Source: CBDCYS01 sp965224215
GTDB lineage: Bacteria > Acidobacteriota > Terriglobia > Bryobacterales > UBA6623
Reading direction: 5' to 3'
DNA: 64,000 bases
Assembly: GCA_965224215.1 (NCBI GenBank)
Contig: CBDCYS010000022.1
Location: 1-64,000, forward strand
Each line of letters begins with the position of its first letter. The first letter of the stretch is position 1. Positions 25,655 to 34,186 of the stretch are shown in pieces. The notes beneath the pieces were generated by a model, which saw only the letters and a program-made list of their open reading frames with translations, was not told the DNA's origin and made no database searches. The translations under genes were made by a program, and so were the position numbers.

Positions 25655-27315
25655 CCAGGATTTCCATTTTGGATCTTGGCCGCCTCGATTCTACGTTCAT
25701 TCTCTCTTGAAGGCAAGCCTTTCTTGACCGCGGGCACGCACCGGGCCGGACCGAAGTGCTTGCACTGGACCCTTTCGTTCTCCGAAGGGGACAATTCGTC
25801 GGTCGGAAGGCAGTTTTTCAGACACTCCTCCGAGCTTCACTCCGCAGCATCCAGATTTCGCACTCGCGAGCGACCGTTCTACCCGCTCGGCAGTGGCAGC
25901 GCCCAGATCCTGTGCAGCATGTCGCCGAACAGCTTGCGGTTCAGATGTCCCTCGGCCAATAACAACCAGTAGTAGCGAGCATGCTTCACCAGCCGCCCGC
26001 CCGTCTTCATCAGCCGCTGCTGCAGGCTCGTCAGCGACCAGCTCTTGATGCGCCGTGGCAGTCCCAGTCGCCGCCAAAGATTGCCCAGGTTGTAGGCCAG
26101 AACGGCGAGTTGCAGCCGCACTTGGTTTGCCCGGAAGCGATGACACGACAGACGCGTCCAGTTCGTCGCCTGCTTGCCCTCTTTGATCCACTGCTCGGCC
26201 GTGCCGCGCTTGTTGTAGAAGCGCACCAGCGACCGGCTGGGCAAGCGCATGTTCGTGACGATGAACCCGACGCGAGGAAACAACTCGCCTTGGTGGTGCT
26301 CCACCTTGGCCACAACTCGCCGGGGCTTCGACCAACTCGCGGCCTGATAGCGGAAGCTCTTGTAGCGCACCAGCGGCTTCAGGCTCGGCCTGCCCGGCGG
26401 ACGGAATAGAATGTCTTCGATTTCCAACTCCAAGTTCTTGTTCGCCGGGATGCGAATGACGTAGTCCACTCCGCGATCCTCCAATGCCTCGTAGATCGCC
26501 GGCTTGGCGAAGGCGGCGTCGGCGCGGAACGTCACTCGCTTGCCTTCTCCCTGTTGGCGCTCGATCTCGGGCAGCAGCAGTTCGTCCCAGTCCTCGGCGC
26601 TGGACACGTTACCCGGTCGCAGCTTGGCCGCCAGACAATCGCCGTGCTGGTTGAACAGCAACAGCGGGTGATAGCAGGTGGACTCGAAATGGCCGTTGTA
26701 AGCGCTGCCTTCCTGTTGGCCGTGAACGGGGCTTTCTGTCGAGTCCATATCGAGCACGACACGCTCGGACTGGTCCTGCGCTTGGGCTTGAGCGAGCAAC
26801 TCGCGGTTGACCGCCATCAGCCCAAGCAGGTTCTCTTCACTGGCCAGCAGCTCTGCCTCGAAGCTTTGCAGACGCGACGTAAGCGCCCCGCCGCGTTCCC
26901 AGTTCTTTTTCGAGCCGAGCAAGCGAAAGGTCGGATCGGCGGAGACTCGCACGGCATCGTTGAGATCCTGGTAGCCTGCGAGGCGGCTGTAGACCGATTG
27001 CCGCACCAGATCGACGAACGGAAACTTCTTGTTTGTGCCTTGTCGCGAATCCGTCAGATGCTCGTCGATCAGCTTGCCCAGTCCGAGCCGCTCGTCCAGT
27101 TCCCGAAGGAGAATCAGGCCACCATCCGAGGTGACGCGCGATCCTTGGAAATCGACTTTGAGAAATCCGTTGAAGGTGAGCTGAAACGGCTTGTTTTCTT
27201 TTTCACCCATTGGGTGTTGGCCTCCGTGCGTCCTGACAGGGCTCGATCCCCTATCAATAAAGACGCTGAAGGCCGCTGGAAGATCGGGATGCCGAAATCA
27301 AATTGGAAATGCGGG
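25655..27315 (-). mobile_element. IS1380-family insertion sequence, 1661 bp
   Basis: Terminal inverted repeats CCAGGATTTCC (from 25655) and CCCGCATTTCC (minus strand from 27315) extend imperfectly inward. A 5-bp target duplication TTAAA lies at 25650-25654 and 27316-27320. It carries one intact transposase on the minus strand and interrupts the AAA/TOPRIM gene. Confidence 0.9.
25879..27210 (-). CDS. IS1380-family transposase
   Basis: A 443-residue DDE transposase of the IS1380 type. Key residues are in VVLDMDSTESPVHGQQEG (first Asp), VTFRADAAFAKPAIYEAL (second Asp) and RGTAEQWIKEGKQATNW (Glu). The N-terminus FQLTFNGFLKVDFQGSRVTSDGGLILLRELDERLGL is typical. Frame intact; probably functional. 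It is clearly different from the second IS1380-type element at 38 kb and 41 kb. Confidence 0.94.
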   Translation of the reverse strand: MGEKENKPFQLTFNGFLKVDFQGSRVTSDGGLILLRELDERLGLGKLIDEHLTDSRQGTNKKFPFVDLVRQSVYSRLAGYQDLNDAVRVSADPTFRLLGSKKNWERGGALTSRLQSFEAELLASEENLLGLMAVNRELLAQAQAQDQSERVVLDMDSTESPVHGQQEGSAYNGHFESTCYHPLLLFNQHGDCLAAKLRPGNVSSAEDWDELLLPEIERQQGEGKRVTFRADAAFAKPAIYEALEDRGVDYVIRIPANKNLELEIEDILFRPPGRPSLKPLVRYKSFRYQAASWSKPRRVVAKVEHHQGELFPRVGFIVTNMRLPSRSLVRFYNKRGTAEQWIKEGKQATNWTRLSCHRFRANQVRLQLAVLAYNLGNLWRRLGLPRRIKSWSLTSLQQRLMKTGGRLVKHARYYWLLLAEGHLNRKLFGDMLHRIWALPLPSG

Positions 27316-28135
27316 TTAAACAGTATCGAGGCGCAGATCAGGAAGGCGATTTTTGGCGTTGATCTTTATATGGTTAGAGATCGGGATGGTCTCAACGATC
27401 AACAAGTCGCGCACCTTGAAAAGAACGGCCGCATACGTTGCCTTAGACGCAGGCATATTGAGAACTACTTCTTGGATGCTGAACTACTGTTCCGTGTTGC
27501 CCAAGTGTTGTATCTGACTGCGACAAACCCAAGCCTTAGTGTGGACGCACTCGAGAACGCTACGGACACCATCGCGCAAGAGTCTCTGATGTTCAATGTC
27601 TATCAAAACACGAAAGACTACTTGAGGGTTAACCACTTCCTTCGATCCCCATCAGTAAGAGACCTTGGGTCCAAAACGCCCGAGCAAATCCGCGATCAGA
27701 TCGTCGATGCCGTCGTAGCGAGTAGAGTCGAATTGATTGATAGTATCTCGGATGACGCTATTCGGGAATGGATAGAATCCGAGCAATCAAGACTGCAGAA
27801 AAAGCTGCCTAATGGAGGCTGGGTTCGAGAGTTTCAGGGAAAGTACATTTTTTCGCGACTGTGCGGGGAGATCTTGAAAGCCGATCAACTGCACATAAGG
27901 CAGGCCTACGTAGATATCGCGCTCAATGAGCGGCCGGAGGTCTTTCAAGAGGTATCGTCGATGTTCGATGGCATGTAGTTTCTCCAGCTCGACGACCGGC
28001 CGTTCGTCTTTGTCGCGGAAAACCGGTCCACGCGCAGGACCGAGAGCAAGCGCACATAGGTGTGAGGGACTCCCCAATTTTTAGACCAACCCTTAAGCTG
28101 TAGAATCGCTGTCGTTTGTCGGTCTTGAAGTGCGG

Positions 28136-29173
28136 TGACCTTCTCCCCATAAAACGGTCCACTTCGAGAGTGAGTTTTCGGCTAAAAAGACGAAGGAGAA
28201 CTCACCATGAAGCGCAAGCGATTCAGCGAAGAACAGATCATTGGGATCCTGAGGGAATCGGAGGTGGGCGCCAAGAACCAGGACCTCTGCCGGAAACATG
28301 GGATCACGCAGCAGACGTTCTACCTGTGACGGTCGAAGTACGGCGGGATGCAGGTGTCGGAGGCGAGGAAGCTGAAGCAGTTACTGGCCGAAGCGCACCT
28401 GGATAACGCCGCTCTGAAGGAACTGCTGTCAAAAAACTGGTAGGGCCCGTTGCACACCGCCGAGCTGTCGCCCATCTGGTCGAGCTGGGAAAGTTGAGCC
28501 AGCGGCGAGCCTGCCGACTCATCGGAGTTCGCCGATCGGTGGCTCGTCACCAACCTTGTCGTGGAAGTGATACAGCGCTTCGGGAGAGGCTCAAAGCGTT
28601 GGCAACGGAGTTCCCGCGATATGGATACCAGATGCTACATGGAATGTTGAAGACAGAGGGCCTAGTCGTGAACGAGAAGAAACCGTATCGAATCTACCGG
28701 GAGGAGAAGCTCCAGGTCCGGTGCAAGCGGCGGAAACGCCTGCCGGCACGCGACCGGGTTCCCAGGCCGATTCCGGGCGGACCGAATCAGCGGTGGTCGA
28801 TGGACTTCATGTCGGGTCAGCCGGCTGCTGGATCAGCTCGCTTTCCAGCGGGATCGTCCAGAAGCCATCGTCATGGATAACGGTCCGGAGTTTACCAGCA
28901 AGGCAATGTTCCTCTGGTCCCAGCGAACCGGCGTCCAGTTGCGGTTCATTCAGACTGGGAAGCCGATTCAGAACGCGTTGGTGGAGAGCTTCAACGGGAA
29001 GTTCCGTGATGCGTGTCTGAATGAACGCTGGTTCGTCGATATCGCCGATGCACGGCGCAGCATCGAGTCCTGGCGGGTCCACTACAACACGGTCCGTCCC
29101 CACAGCCACGACGGCGGGGATAATTCGACCAATTCCTCACTCTCGACCTGGACCTAAATTCGGGGGAAGGTCA
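28136..29173 (+). mobile_element. Degraded IS3-family element (IS407-like), about 1.04 kb
   Basis: Ends TGACCTTCTCCCC (28136) and TGACCTTCCCCCG (minus strand from 29173) form an inverted repeat. The orfA begins at 28207 (MKRKRFSEEQIIGILRE) but has an in-frame TGA at 28328-28330 and a TAG after SKNW. The orfB is in two frames: 28494 onward (RRACRLIGVRRSVARHQ ... NQRWSMDFMSG), then, after an internal deletion around 28810-28870, MDNGPEFTSKAMFLWSQ ... NALVESFNGKFRDACLNERWF ... YNTVRPHS to about 29130. The region between the first and second catalytic Asp is largely lost, so the element is dead. No target duplication seen. Confidence 0.85.
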
Positions 29174-29317
29174 CCCTAAAGTAATTGCACGCGACGGACA
29201 GCGGAGCCATCACTTTGTCTGGAGTGCGTAATGCGAAAAGCCTCGCTTATGACTTCGCACCCATCGATAAACCGGTGCATTTGAGCGAAGAGGAATAGTT
29301 GCGTTTCTCGGCAGACC

Positions 29318-29700
29318 CGATCGGGTCTGGTGCGCCGACATCACCTACATCCCGGTGCGTCGCGGCTTCCTGTATCTGGTGGTAGTCATGGACCGGGCGA
29401 GCCGTCATGTCTTGGCGGCTGTCGAACACCCTGGACGCGGGCTTCTGTGTTGAGGCGCTCGACGAGGCGCTGGCCCGCCGCGGCAGGCCGGAGATCTTCA
29501 ACACCGACCAGCTCAGCCAGTTCACCAGCGTCGCCTTCACGGGGCGCTTACGGGAGGTTGGTGTCAGGATCTCGATGGACGGCCGGGGCCGGTGTATGGA
29601 TAACATCTTCATCGAGCGGCTGTGGCGCTCGCTCAAATACGAGGCGGTCTACCTGTACGAGTTCGCCGGCGGCTTGATCAACAACTGGAATACACCTTAA
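29318..29700 (+). pseudogene. IS3-family integrase-core fragment
   Basis: A 5'-truncated orfB piece: WCADITYIPVRRGFLYLVVV, then a frameshift near 29407, then MSWRLSNTLDAGFCVEALDEAL ... IFNTDQLSQFTS ... MDNIFIERLWRSLKYEAVYL, ending GGLINNWNTP. The usual G in NTDQGSQF is replaced by Leu. Catalytic Asp, Asp and Glu can be recognised, but both ends are missing. It differs from the IS407-like remnant next to it and is separate debris. Confidence 0.8.
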
Positions 29701-29753
29701 ACATGCCCTCAGCCTGTCTAACAAACCGGAGCCACCTCAGTGGCCTACACGCT

Positions 29754-30101
29754 CTACCCGAAGAATCGGCGCAGCTCCTGCAGCACGATGTCGAGCGGCT
29801 CCGGTTTGATGGCGCATATCTTCTTGAGAATGAGTGTGGGATGTGTGGTGAATAGCTTGGGCACCTTCACGAACGATGTCAGTGGCAGCTTCCCGTCGAC
29901 GTAGTCACGCTCGTCGAGCGCAACGACGGGACTGTCCGACGGCTGCGATGTGATGGCGACGAGCACCACGTCTTGCGCGTGCTCGTTGAAGCTGTCTGGT
30001 GAAACGACGAGCGCGGGGCGCTTCTTGGTGGAGCTGAGGTCGGTGAAGGGGAAAGGGACCAGGACGATATCGCCGCGCCTATAGCGTGTCGTAGACAGCA
30101 T
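29754..30101 (-). CDS. MazF/PemK-type toxin
   Basis: A 115-residue protein starting at ATG 30101 (MLSTTRYRRGDIVLVPFPFTDLSSTKKRPALVV). The motif RGDIVLVPFPF...KRPALVV is the hallmark of the MazF/PemK/Kid fold, endoribonucleases that cut mRNA. A long upstream in-frame extension (to 30254) overlaps the antitoxin gene out of frame and is not part of the protein. The start lies 23 bases inside the end of the antitoxin gene, which fits a translationally coupled toxin-antitoxin operon. It probably stabilises this mobile region. Confidence 0.88.
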   Translation of the reverse strand: MLSTTRYRRGDIVLVPFPFTDLSSTKKRPALVVSPDSFNEHAQDVVLVAITSQPSDSPVVALDERDYVDGKLPLTSFVKVPKLFTTHPTLILKKICAIKPEPLDIVLQELRRFFG

Positions 30102-30279
30102 CGGCCGGGTTGTCCCAGAATTCAAAGCTCTTTTCCGCCGCCTTGAGCCAGCCGATCGTCTCGAGGAAATCGCGTAGTTCCTCTTTCGAGAAAGCGGTGT
30201 AGATCGCTCCGGATTGCGCGTCCGCGACCTCCTCGAGCGGCTCAAACACACCATCCCGATACGCGACCTTGATGCTCAT
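30079..30279 (-). CDS. DUF104-type antitoxin
   Basis: A 66-residue protein MSIKVAYRDGVFEPLEEV... with the DUF104 (AF2212/PG0164-like) antitoxin N-terminus, in which a short beta-strand DNA-binding part is followed by a helical toxin-binding tail (EELRDFLETIGWLKAAEKSFEFWDN). It precedes the MazF-like toxin with a 23-base overlap. Such pairs normally autoregulate their promoter, which would lie just upstream of 30279. Confidence 0.85.
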   Translation of the reverse strand: MSIKVAYRDGVFEPLEEVADAQSGAIYTAFSKEELRDFLETIGWLKAAEKSFEFWDNPADAVYDTL

Positions 30280-30762
30280 AACAGTCTGATTATACCGTCC
30301 GGACGCTGTCGACTGGGCAGTGGTGACGCGTGGTTAGTGTCTCCGGACGTGGTGGAAATGTGGAGACTGAGATCCAGCCATTTATACCCGCCTCGGCGAA
30401 CCTCGGGCAACAACGGCTCTCGCCGTTTGATTGTTTCAAAGTCCTTCACCTCGAGCCGCTAAAGTGAGCGCCTGAGATCAAAGGCCGCCCGTTCGGCCTT
30501 GACCGTTGTCTTGAGCGCCGGTGTTTTCGGCGGCCATCCCATCTTGCGCTGCCATCTGACGGCGCGCTCGGCCGAGGTAGCCGGTTTCGATGCCTCTCGG
30601 CAGTGCGATAATTTCATCAATCCATTGAAACCAAACAGGTTGGGAAGGCATTCCGGACTCCTCCTGCTCTACTATACGTTAGGGAGCGATCCGGCATTAT
30701 GGCCTGCCGGGGAGCGGTTTTAGCGGGAGTTAATCATGCATGATAAAGGATATTATCATTTA
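30280..30762. other. Spacer, no gene recognised
   Basis: About 480 bases between the antitoxin and IS1595 copy 1. Only short frames without family features are present. The first part should carry the toxin-antitoxin promoter (minus strand). Confidence 0.45.
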
Positions 30763-31792
30763 GATGGGTATCCGGTTGACTCAGGTAGCCCCAATATCTT
30801 GTGGTTTGGGGATTTTCTTGGGTTCTGTAACCGGGTGAACAATCATCTTGTAAGTCGCCGGATCCACGGCTACCGCCTGCTGGACGAGCCGATAGAAGAG
30901 TTTGCCTCGGCTTTTGGAGTTGCGGCGGTTGAAACGGAAGGTGAACTCGTCCAGGTGTAGTCCAGATGTTTGTGGCTCACGGCGCCCTGATGGGTGCCCA
31001 GCAGCCAGCGCTTGAGCAGTGACATCACGCGGTGGACGCGGGGCATCAATTCCGACTTGGACTGCTCCTGCCTGCTGACAACTGTGACCTGATGGACGTA
31101 GCCTTCCTTTTTCAACCCGGAGTAACCGGGCCAGCCGTCGGTATGCACCACGCTGCCCGGCTCGATGCACTCCTCCACGAAAGGCAACAGGCTCTCGCCC
31201 GAGGCATCCTCGATTCTCTTCATGCGAATCCGGCCGATACCCCGCCCATCTTCTTGAGCGGCCACTGCGATCAATGCTTTGTTTTGCAGGTTTCGGCCCC
31301 GCAGACCCTCTTCGAGCCCGCCCCAGTAGCTTTCATCGACTTCCACTGTCCCGGCCAGCAAATCCCGTCCCGGCCGCACCATCGCGCGCCGCATTTTGTG
31401 CAGCCAGGTCCAAGCCGTTTCGTACCTGTTGAGCCCCAACACTCTTTGCAGTCCCAAAGCGCTGGCTCCGGTCTTTTGGGTGGTGACCCACCACATCGCA
31501 CGAAACCACAACGGCAAAGGGCTGCGCGTGTCCTGAAAGATGGTCCCGGCGGTCACCGAGGTTTGGCGCCCACACGCAACGCACTGCAGCAGCACTTTTC
31601 GCAAAGGCCACGACTTTCCACAACCGCAACCCGGACAGCGGAAACCGTCCGGACAGCGCAGCCGGAACAGATACTCCCGGCAGGCCTCCTCACTGCTAAA
31701 ACGGGCCTCGAATTCTGTCAGGTTCTGAGGGTAATCTTCCATCTGCCGGCATACTACATCTTGGGGCTACCTGAGTCAACCGGATACCCATC
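30763..31792 (-). mobile_element. IS1595-family element, copy 1 (1030 bp)
   Basis: Long terminal inverted repeats start GATGGGTATCCGGTTGACTC at 30763 and mirror exactly from 31792; the perfect repeat is over 30 bases. The flanks both read TTATCATTTA (30753-30762 and 31793-31802), a 10-base direct repeat, slightly longer than the 8 bases usual for IS1595. It is nearly identical to copy 2 at 40981-42011, which is one base longer. Confidence 0.92.
30781..31742 (-). pseudogene. IS1595-family transposase, copy 1, one-base deletion near the 3' end
   Basis: The protein matches copy 2 (zinc-ribbon CPGCGCGKSW...CVACGRQ, DDE residues in GTVEVDESYWGG and VVHTDGWPGYSG) until HKHLDY. A single base is missing near 30957 (CCAGGTGTAG instead of CCAGGTAGTAG on the plus strand), which shifts the frame and ends the protein at 290 residues instead of 320. 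The lost tail includes the DEFTFRFNRR segment conserved in IS1595 transposases, so this copy is probably unable to move without help from copy 2. Confidence 0.88.
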
Positions 31793-31819
31793 TTATCATT
31801 TATGTTCCAGCAGGTCCTC

Positions 31820-32310
31820 ATGCCCAACTACCAGACACTGATTCCCAAGACCTCAACCCCAACACCGGAAACTCTCCCGGGCGGCGGTATCCAGCTCCCC
31901 GCCCTGTTCTCTCCCGACTCGGCCACCGCCCAGCGCGTCCTCGAGTTCTTCACCGCCAACATCAGGAACCCTCACACCCGCAAGGCCTACGCCACCGCCG
32001 TCCGCGGCTTCGCCGCTTGGACGGACACCGTCGGCATCACCCATCTCCGCTACATCAAGCCACTCCATGTCGCCGCCTATATCGAGCAGTTGCAGAGCCG
32101 CCTGGCGGCTCCTTCGGTCAAACTCCAGCTGGCCGCGATCCGCATGCTCTTCGACTGGCTTGTGGTGGGCCAGATCGTCCCCACCAACCCGGCCAGCGCC
32201 GTGCGCGGGCCGAAGCATTCGCTCAAGAAGGGCAAGACGCCCGCGCTGACAGCTGAAGAAGACCGCGACCTGCTTGATTCGATCGCCACGCGCTCCGGCG
32301 CAAAGCACAG
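31820..32310 (+). pseudogene. Tyrosine recombinase/phage integrase, N-terminal half only
   Basis: About 165 residues of an integrase: a proline-rich leader, then the SAM-like core-binding domain (RVLEFFTANIRNPHTRKAYATAVRGFAAWTD ... AAYIEQLQSRLAAPSVKLQLAAIRMLFDWLVV) and the start of the catalytic domain at KTPALTAEEDRDLLDSIAT. None of the catalytic residues (R...HxxR...Y) follow: near 32310 the sequence switches to a phage terminase. The ATG at 31820 is chosen; the first ATG at 31802 lies in the target duplication of IS1595 copy 1. Confidence 0.8.
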
Positions 32311-32700
32311 GCCGACCGGGTTCCTTATGACCTTTGGAAAAAGCAAGGGTTTTTGCTCACGACACCGGGAAACACGATCGAGTACAAGCGCGTGGCCGAG
32401 CACTTGTTCGCGGCCTGCGGCGGGATGGACGTGCGCAAAATCGCCTTCGACGCTTGGAACTTCCGGTACTTGAAGCCTTGGCTTTCCCAAGCCGGTTTCG
32501 AGGACTGGCAGCTGGAGGACGAGGGTGGTCTTTTTGATCCATTCGGGCAGGGCTACAAGAGCATGTCACCGGCGCTCCGAGTGCTCGAATCGGACATTCT
32601 GAACCGCAAGATCGCCCACGGCAATCACCCCGTACTGGAGATGTGCGCGGCAAACGCCGTTGTCCAGACGGACCCGACGGGCGCAAAAGTAAAAAGTGAG
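32311..32700 (+). pseudogene. Phage terminase large subunit, C-terminal fragment
   Basis: In the frame after the integrase junction the sequence reads VPYDLWKKQGFLLTTPGN, then TIEYKRVAEHLF, KIAFDAWNFRYLKPWL, FGQGYKSMSPALRVLES and HPVLEMCAANAVVQTDP. This is the typical end of a large terminase, the motor nuclease that packages phage DNA. There is no start codon and no ATPase domain. The formal frame runs on to 32856, but the family-like part ends near 32690, before the terminator. A prophage remnant created by a deletion that fused integrase and terminase ends. Confidence 0.75.
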
Positions 32701-32733
32701 CGTGTGCCAGACACTTCCCTGCTCTTCCTCTTC

Positions 32734-32762
32734 AACGCCAAGCCTTCGGCCTGGCGTTTTTT
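32734..32762 (+). terminator. Rho-independent terminator
   Basis: Stem AACGCCA (32734-32740) with TGGCGTT (32752-32758), an inner GCC-TTC-GGC, and a T run from 32757 to 32762. It lies after the terminase remnant and insulates the partition module downstream. Confidence 0.85.
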
Positions 32763-32867
32763 CTTACCGAGCGGTTTCCTCCCGGCTCCAATTATGCTCC
32801 TCGCCCGATCGCGACCGCAACGTTCTTTCGCACTTCCCTGCCCCACCCTGAGGTAGGGCCCTCGCAT

Positions 32868-32936
32868 ACATCAATTTAGATGTAATAAAATGAATTATTG
32901 TATTAGTTGATTTAGATGCAAGGGTTGTAATATAAT
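32868..32936 (+). promoter_or_regulatory. parA promoter with repeated TTTAGATG operator-like sites
   Basis: An AT-rich stretch. A -35 box TTGATT (32907-32912) and a perfect -10 TATAAT (32931-32936) are 18 bases apart, with the parA ATG 20 bases after the -10. TTTAGATG occurs at 32875-32882, within the small palindrome ACATC-AATTTA-GATGT (32868-32883), and again at 32911-32918, overlapping the -35 box. This arrangement suggests autorepression by ParA or its ribbon-helix-helix partner, or a centromere-like site. Confidence 0.7.
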
Positions 32937-32955
32937 CGTTTCTGCTTCGACGCTT

Positions 32956-33729
32956 ATGCACACGATCGCCATCACCAACCAGAAGGGCGGCACCTGCAAG
33001 ACGACTACCGCCGTTAACCTTGCTGCAGCTCTCGGGGCCCGTGGCAAGCGTGTACTGCTGATCGACCTTGATCCACAAGCTAGCACCTCAGCGTGGCTTG
33101 CTGTCAAGGATGGCGGCAAGGGCCTGCTCGAGGTTTTCACTGAGGAGCAGGATCTCAGCGAGCTTGTTGCTTCGACCCATGTCCCCGGCGTCGATCTGAT
33201 CCCGTCTTCCCGTTGGTTGGTTGGGGTTGAGAAAACCCTTGCCAGCGAAGTCGGAGCCGAGATGATGCTCCGTAACCGCTTGGACGCCTTGCGGCCCAAG
33301 CGTTGGGATTACCTCTTCCTCGATTGCCCACCATCGGTGGGTTTTTTGTCGGTGGCTGCGCTCATAGCGACCAAAGAGGTCCTCGTTCCAGTAGAGGCCT
33401 CCTCCATGGCCATGGCCGGTGTCGCCTCCCTTATAACGACCCTGGACAAAGTCCGTGAGCGCCTCAACCCAGGACTCAAGCTCTACGGTGTTCTGCCTTG
33501 CCGGGTGGATATGCGTACCCGCATCGGCCGCGACGTCGTGGCCTCACTCGAGAAGCACTTCGGAAAGGCTGTCTTCAAGACACGAATCCGCGAAACCGTG
33601 CGCCTCAGGGAAGCCTGGTCGCACGCCCAACCGGTAACGATCTACGCTCCAAAAAGCGGGGCAGCAGCAGATTTCCTCAACCTGGCAGACGAGGTCCTGC
33701 AGCGCGATCAAGGAGGCAAGCAAGCATGA
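32956..33729 (+). CDS. parA: ParA-family partition ATPase
   Basis: A 257-residue MinD/ParA protein. The deviant Walker A KGGTCKTTTAVNLAAAL is at residues 11-27, Walker A' in VLLIDLDPQAS, and Walker B in WDYLFLDCPPSVGFLSVAAL. The lack of an N-terminal DNA-binding domain makes it the short (type Ib) kind, which usually works with a small ribbon-helix-helix centromere-binding protein. Such a partner is encoded immediately downstream with a 4-base overlap. ParA forms ATP-dependent patterns on the nucleoid to segregate plasmids or integrated elements. Confidence 0.93.
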   Translation: MHTIAITNQKGGTCKTTTAVNLAAALGARGKRVLLIDLDPQASTSAWLAVKDGGKGLLEVFTEEQDLSELVASTHVPGVDLIPSSRWLVGVEKTLASEVGAEMMLRNRLDALRPKRWDYLFLDCPPSVGFLSVAALIATKEVLVPVEASSMAMAGVASLITTLDKVRERLNPGLKLYGVLPCRVDMRTRIGRDVVASLEKHFGKAVFKTRIRETVRLREAWSHAQPVTIYAPKSGAAADFLNLADEVLQRDQGGKQA

Positions 33730-34151
33730 CCCAGAAAAACCTAATGGGCCTGGGCGAAGATCCGCTCGATGCGCTCCTAACGGACACCACACAAGCCCGC
33801 TCAAAAGAAAAACCGCCAGCTGCTAAGCCGGCGGTCACGCGGACTGCTAAAACTGATCGCGAGCCAATAGAAACAACCCCAAAGGGGGCAGGGAAGTCGC
33901 CTACCACCGAGGAGCCGGATCCAGAAGCTCCGGGACCAAAGGTAACCGTTAGTCTCCACCTGCCCCTGAAGCTTATTGAGCGCGTCCGCGATGCAGCCTA
34001 CTACGTCCCCGGTTTGACCATTTCGGGAATGGCCGAAACCGCCCTGCGTAATGAACTACAACGGCTGGACGGTGAATACGAAAAGACCTACCAGCAGTCG
34101 ATCCCGAAAAGGACCGGGCAGCTCCGTCCAGGCAGACCGCCGAAAAGCTAG
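33726..34151 (+). CDS. ParB-like ribbon-helix-helix partition partner
   Basis: A 141-residue protein starting in the ATGA overlap with parA. The first 75 residues are disordered and charged (TKEKPPAAKPAV..., GKSPTTEEPDPEAPG). The C-terminal part, KVTVSLHLPLKLIERVRDAAYYVPGLTISGMAETALRNEL, has the beta-strand plus two-helix pattern of a ribbon-helix-helix DNA-binding domain. By position and size it is the centromere-binding partner of the short ParA. An N-terminal arm that stimulates the ParA ATPase is expected in such proteins. The basic tail ends RTGQLRPGRPPKS. Confidence 0.8.
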   Translation: MTQKNLMGLGEDPLDALLTDTTQARSKEKPPAAKPAVTRTAKTDREPIETTPKGAGKSPTTEEPDPEAPGPKVTVSLHLPLKLIERVRDAAYYVPGLTISGMAETALRNELQRLDGEYEKTYQQSIPKRTGQLRPGRPPKS

Positions 34152-34186
34152 CGTCATTTCTCGGTAGCGAGTTGGAATACCAGTTG

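Larger units (their letters stand above)
25101..27978 (+). pseudogene. AAA-ATPase/TOPRIM (OLD-like) gene, lacking its N-terminus and split by an IS1380 element
   Basis: The in-frame coding begins abruptly at 25101, 23 bases after the previous stop, with no start codon. It shows an ABC-type signature LSSGEQEV, Walker B VIIVDEPELHLHP and the H-loop region FLTHSSDLIS, then VFVEGEESSIDRLTYQKI. The IS1380 element follows, and the frame resumes at 27316 with LNSIEAQIRKAIFGVDLYMVRDRDGL and a C-terminus ending EVSSMFDGM. The two halves join perfectly in frame if the IS and one copy of its TTAAA target duplication are removed. The EGE...DRDG pair looks like a TOPRIM or DUF4435 nuclease-type site, as in OLD/AAA-linked defence proteins. 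Walker A is missing, so even the uninterrupted gene would be dead. Family assignment is from motifs only. Confidence 0.8.

Noticed and set aside
31032..31841. Plus-strand frames of about 260 codons over both IS1595 copies (also 41251-42018)
   Set aside because: Antisense shadows of the IS1595 transposases.
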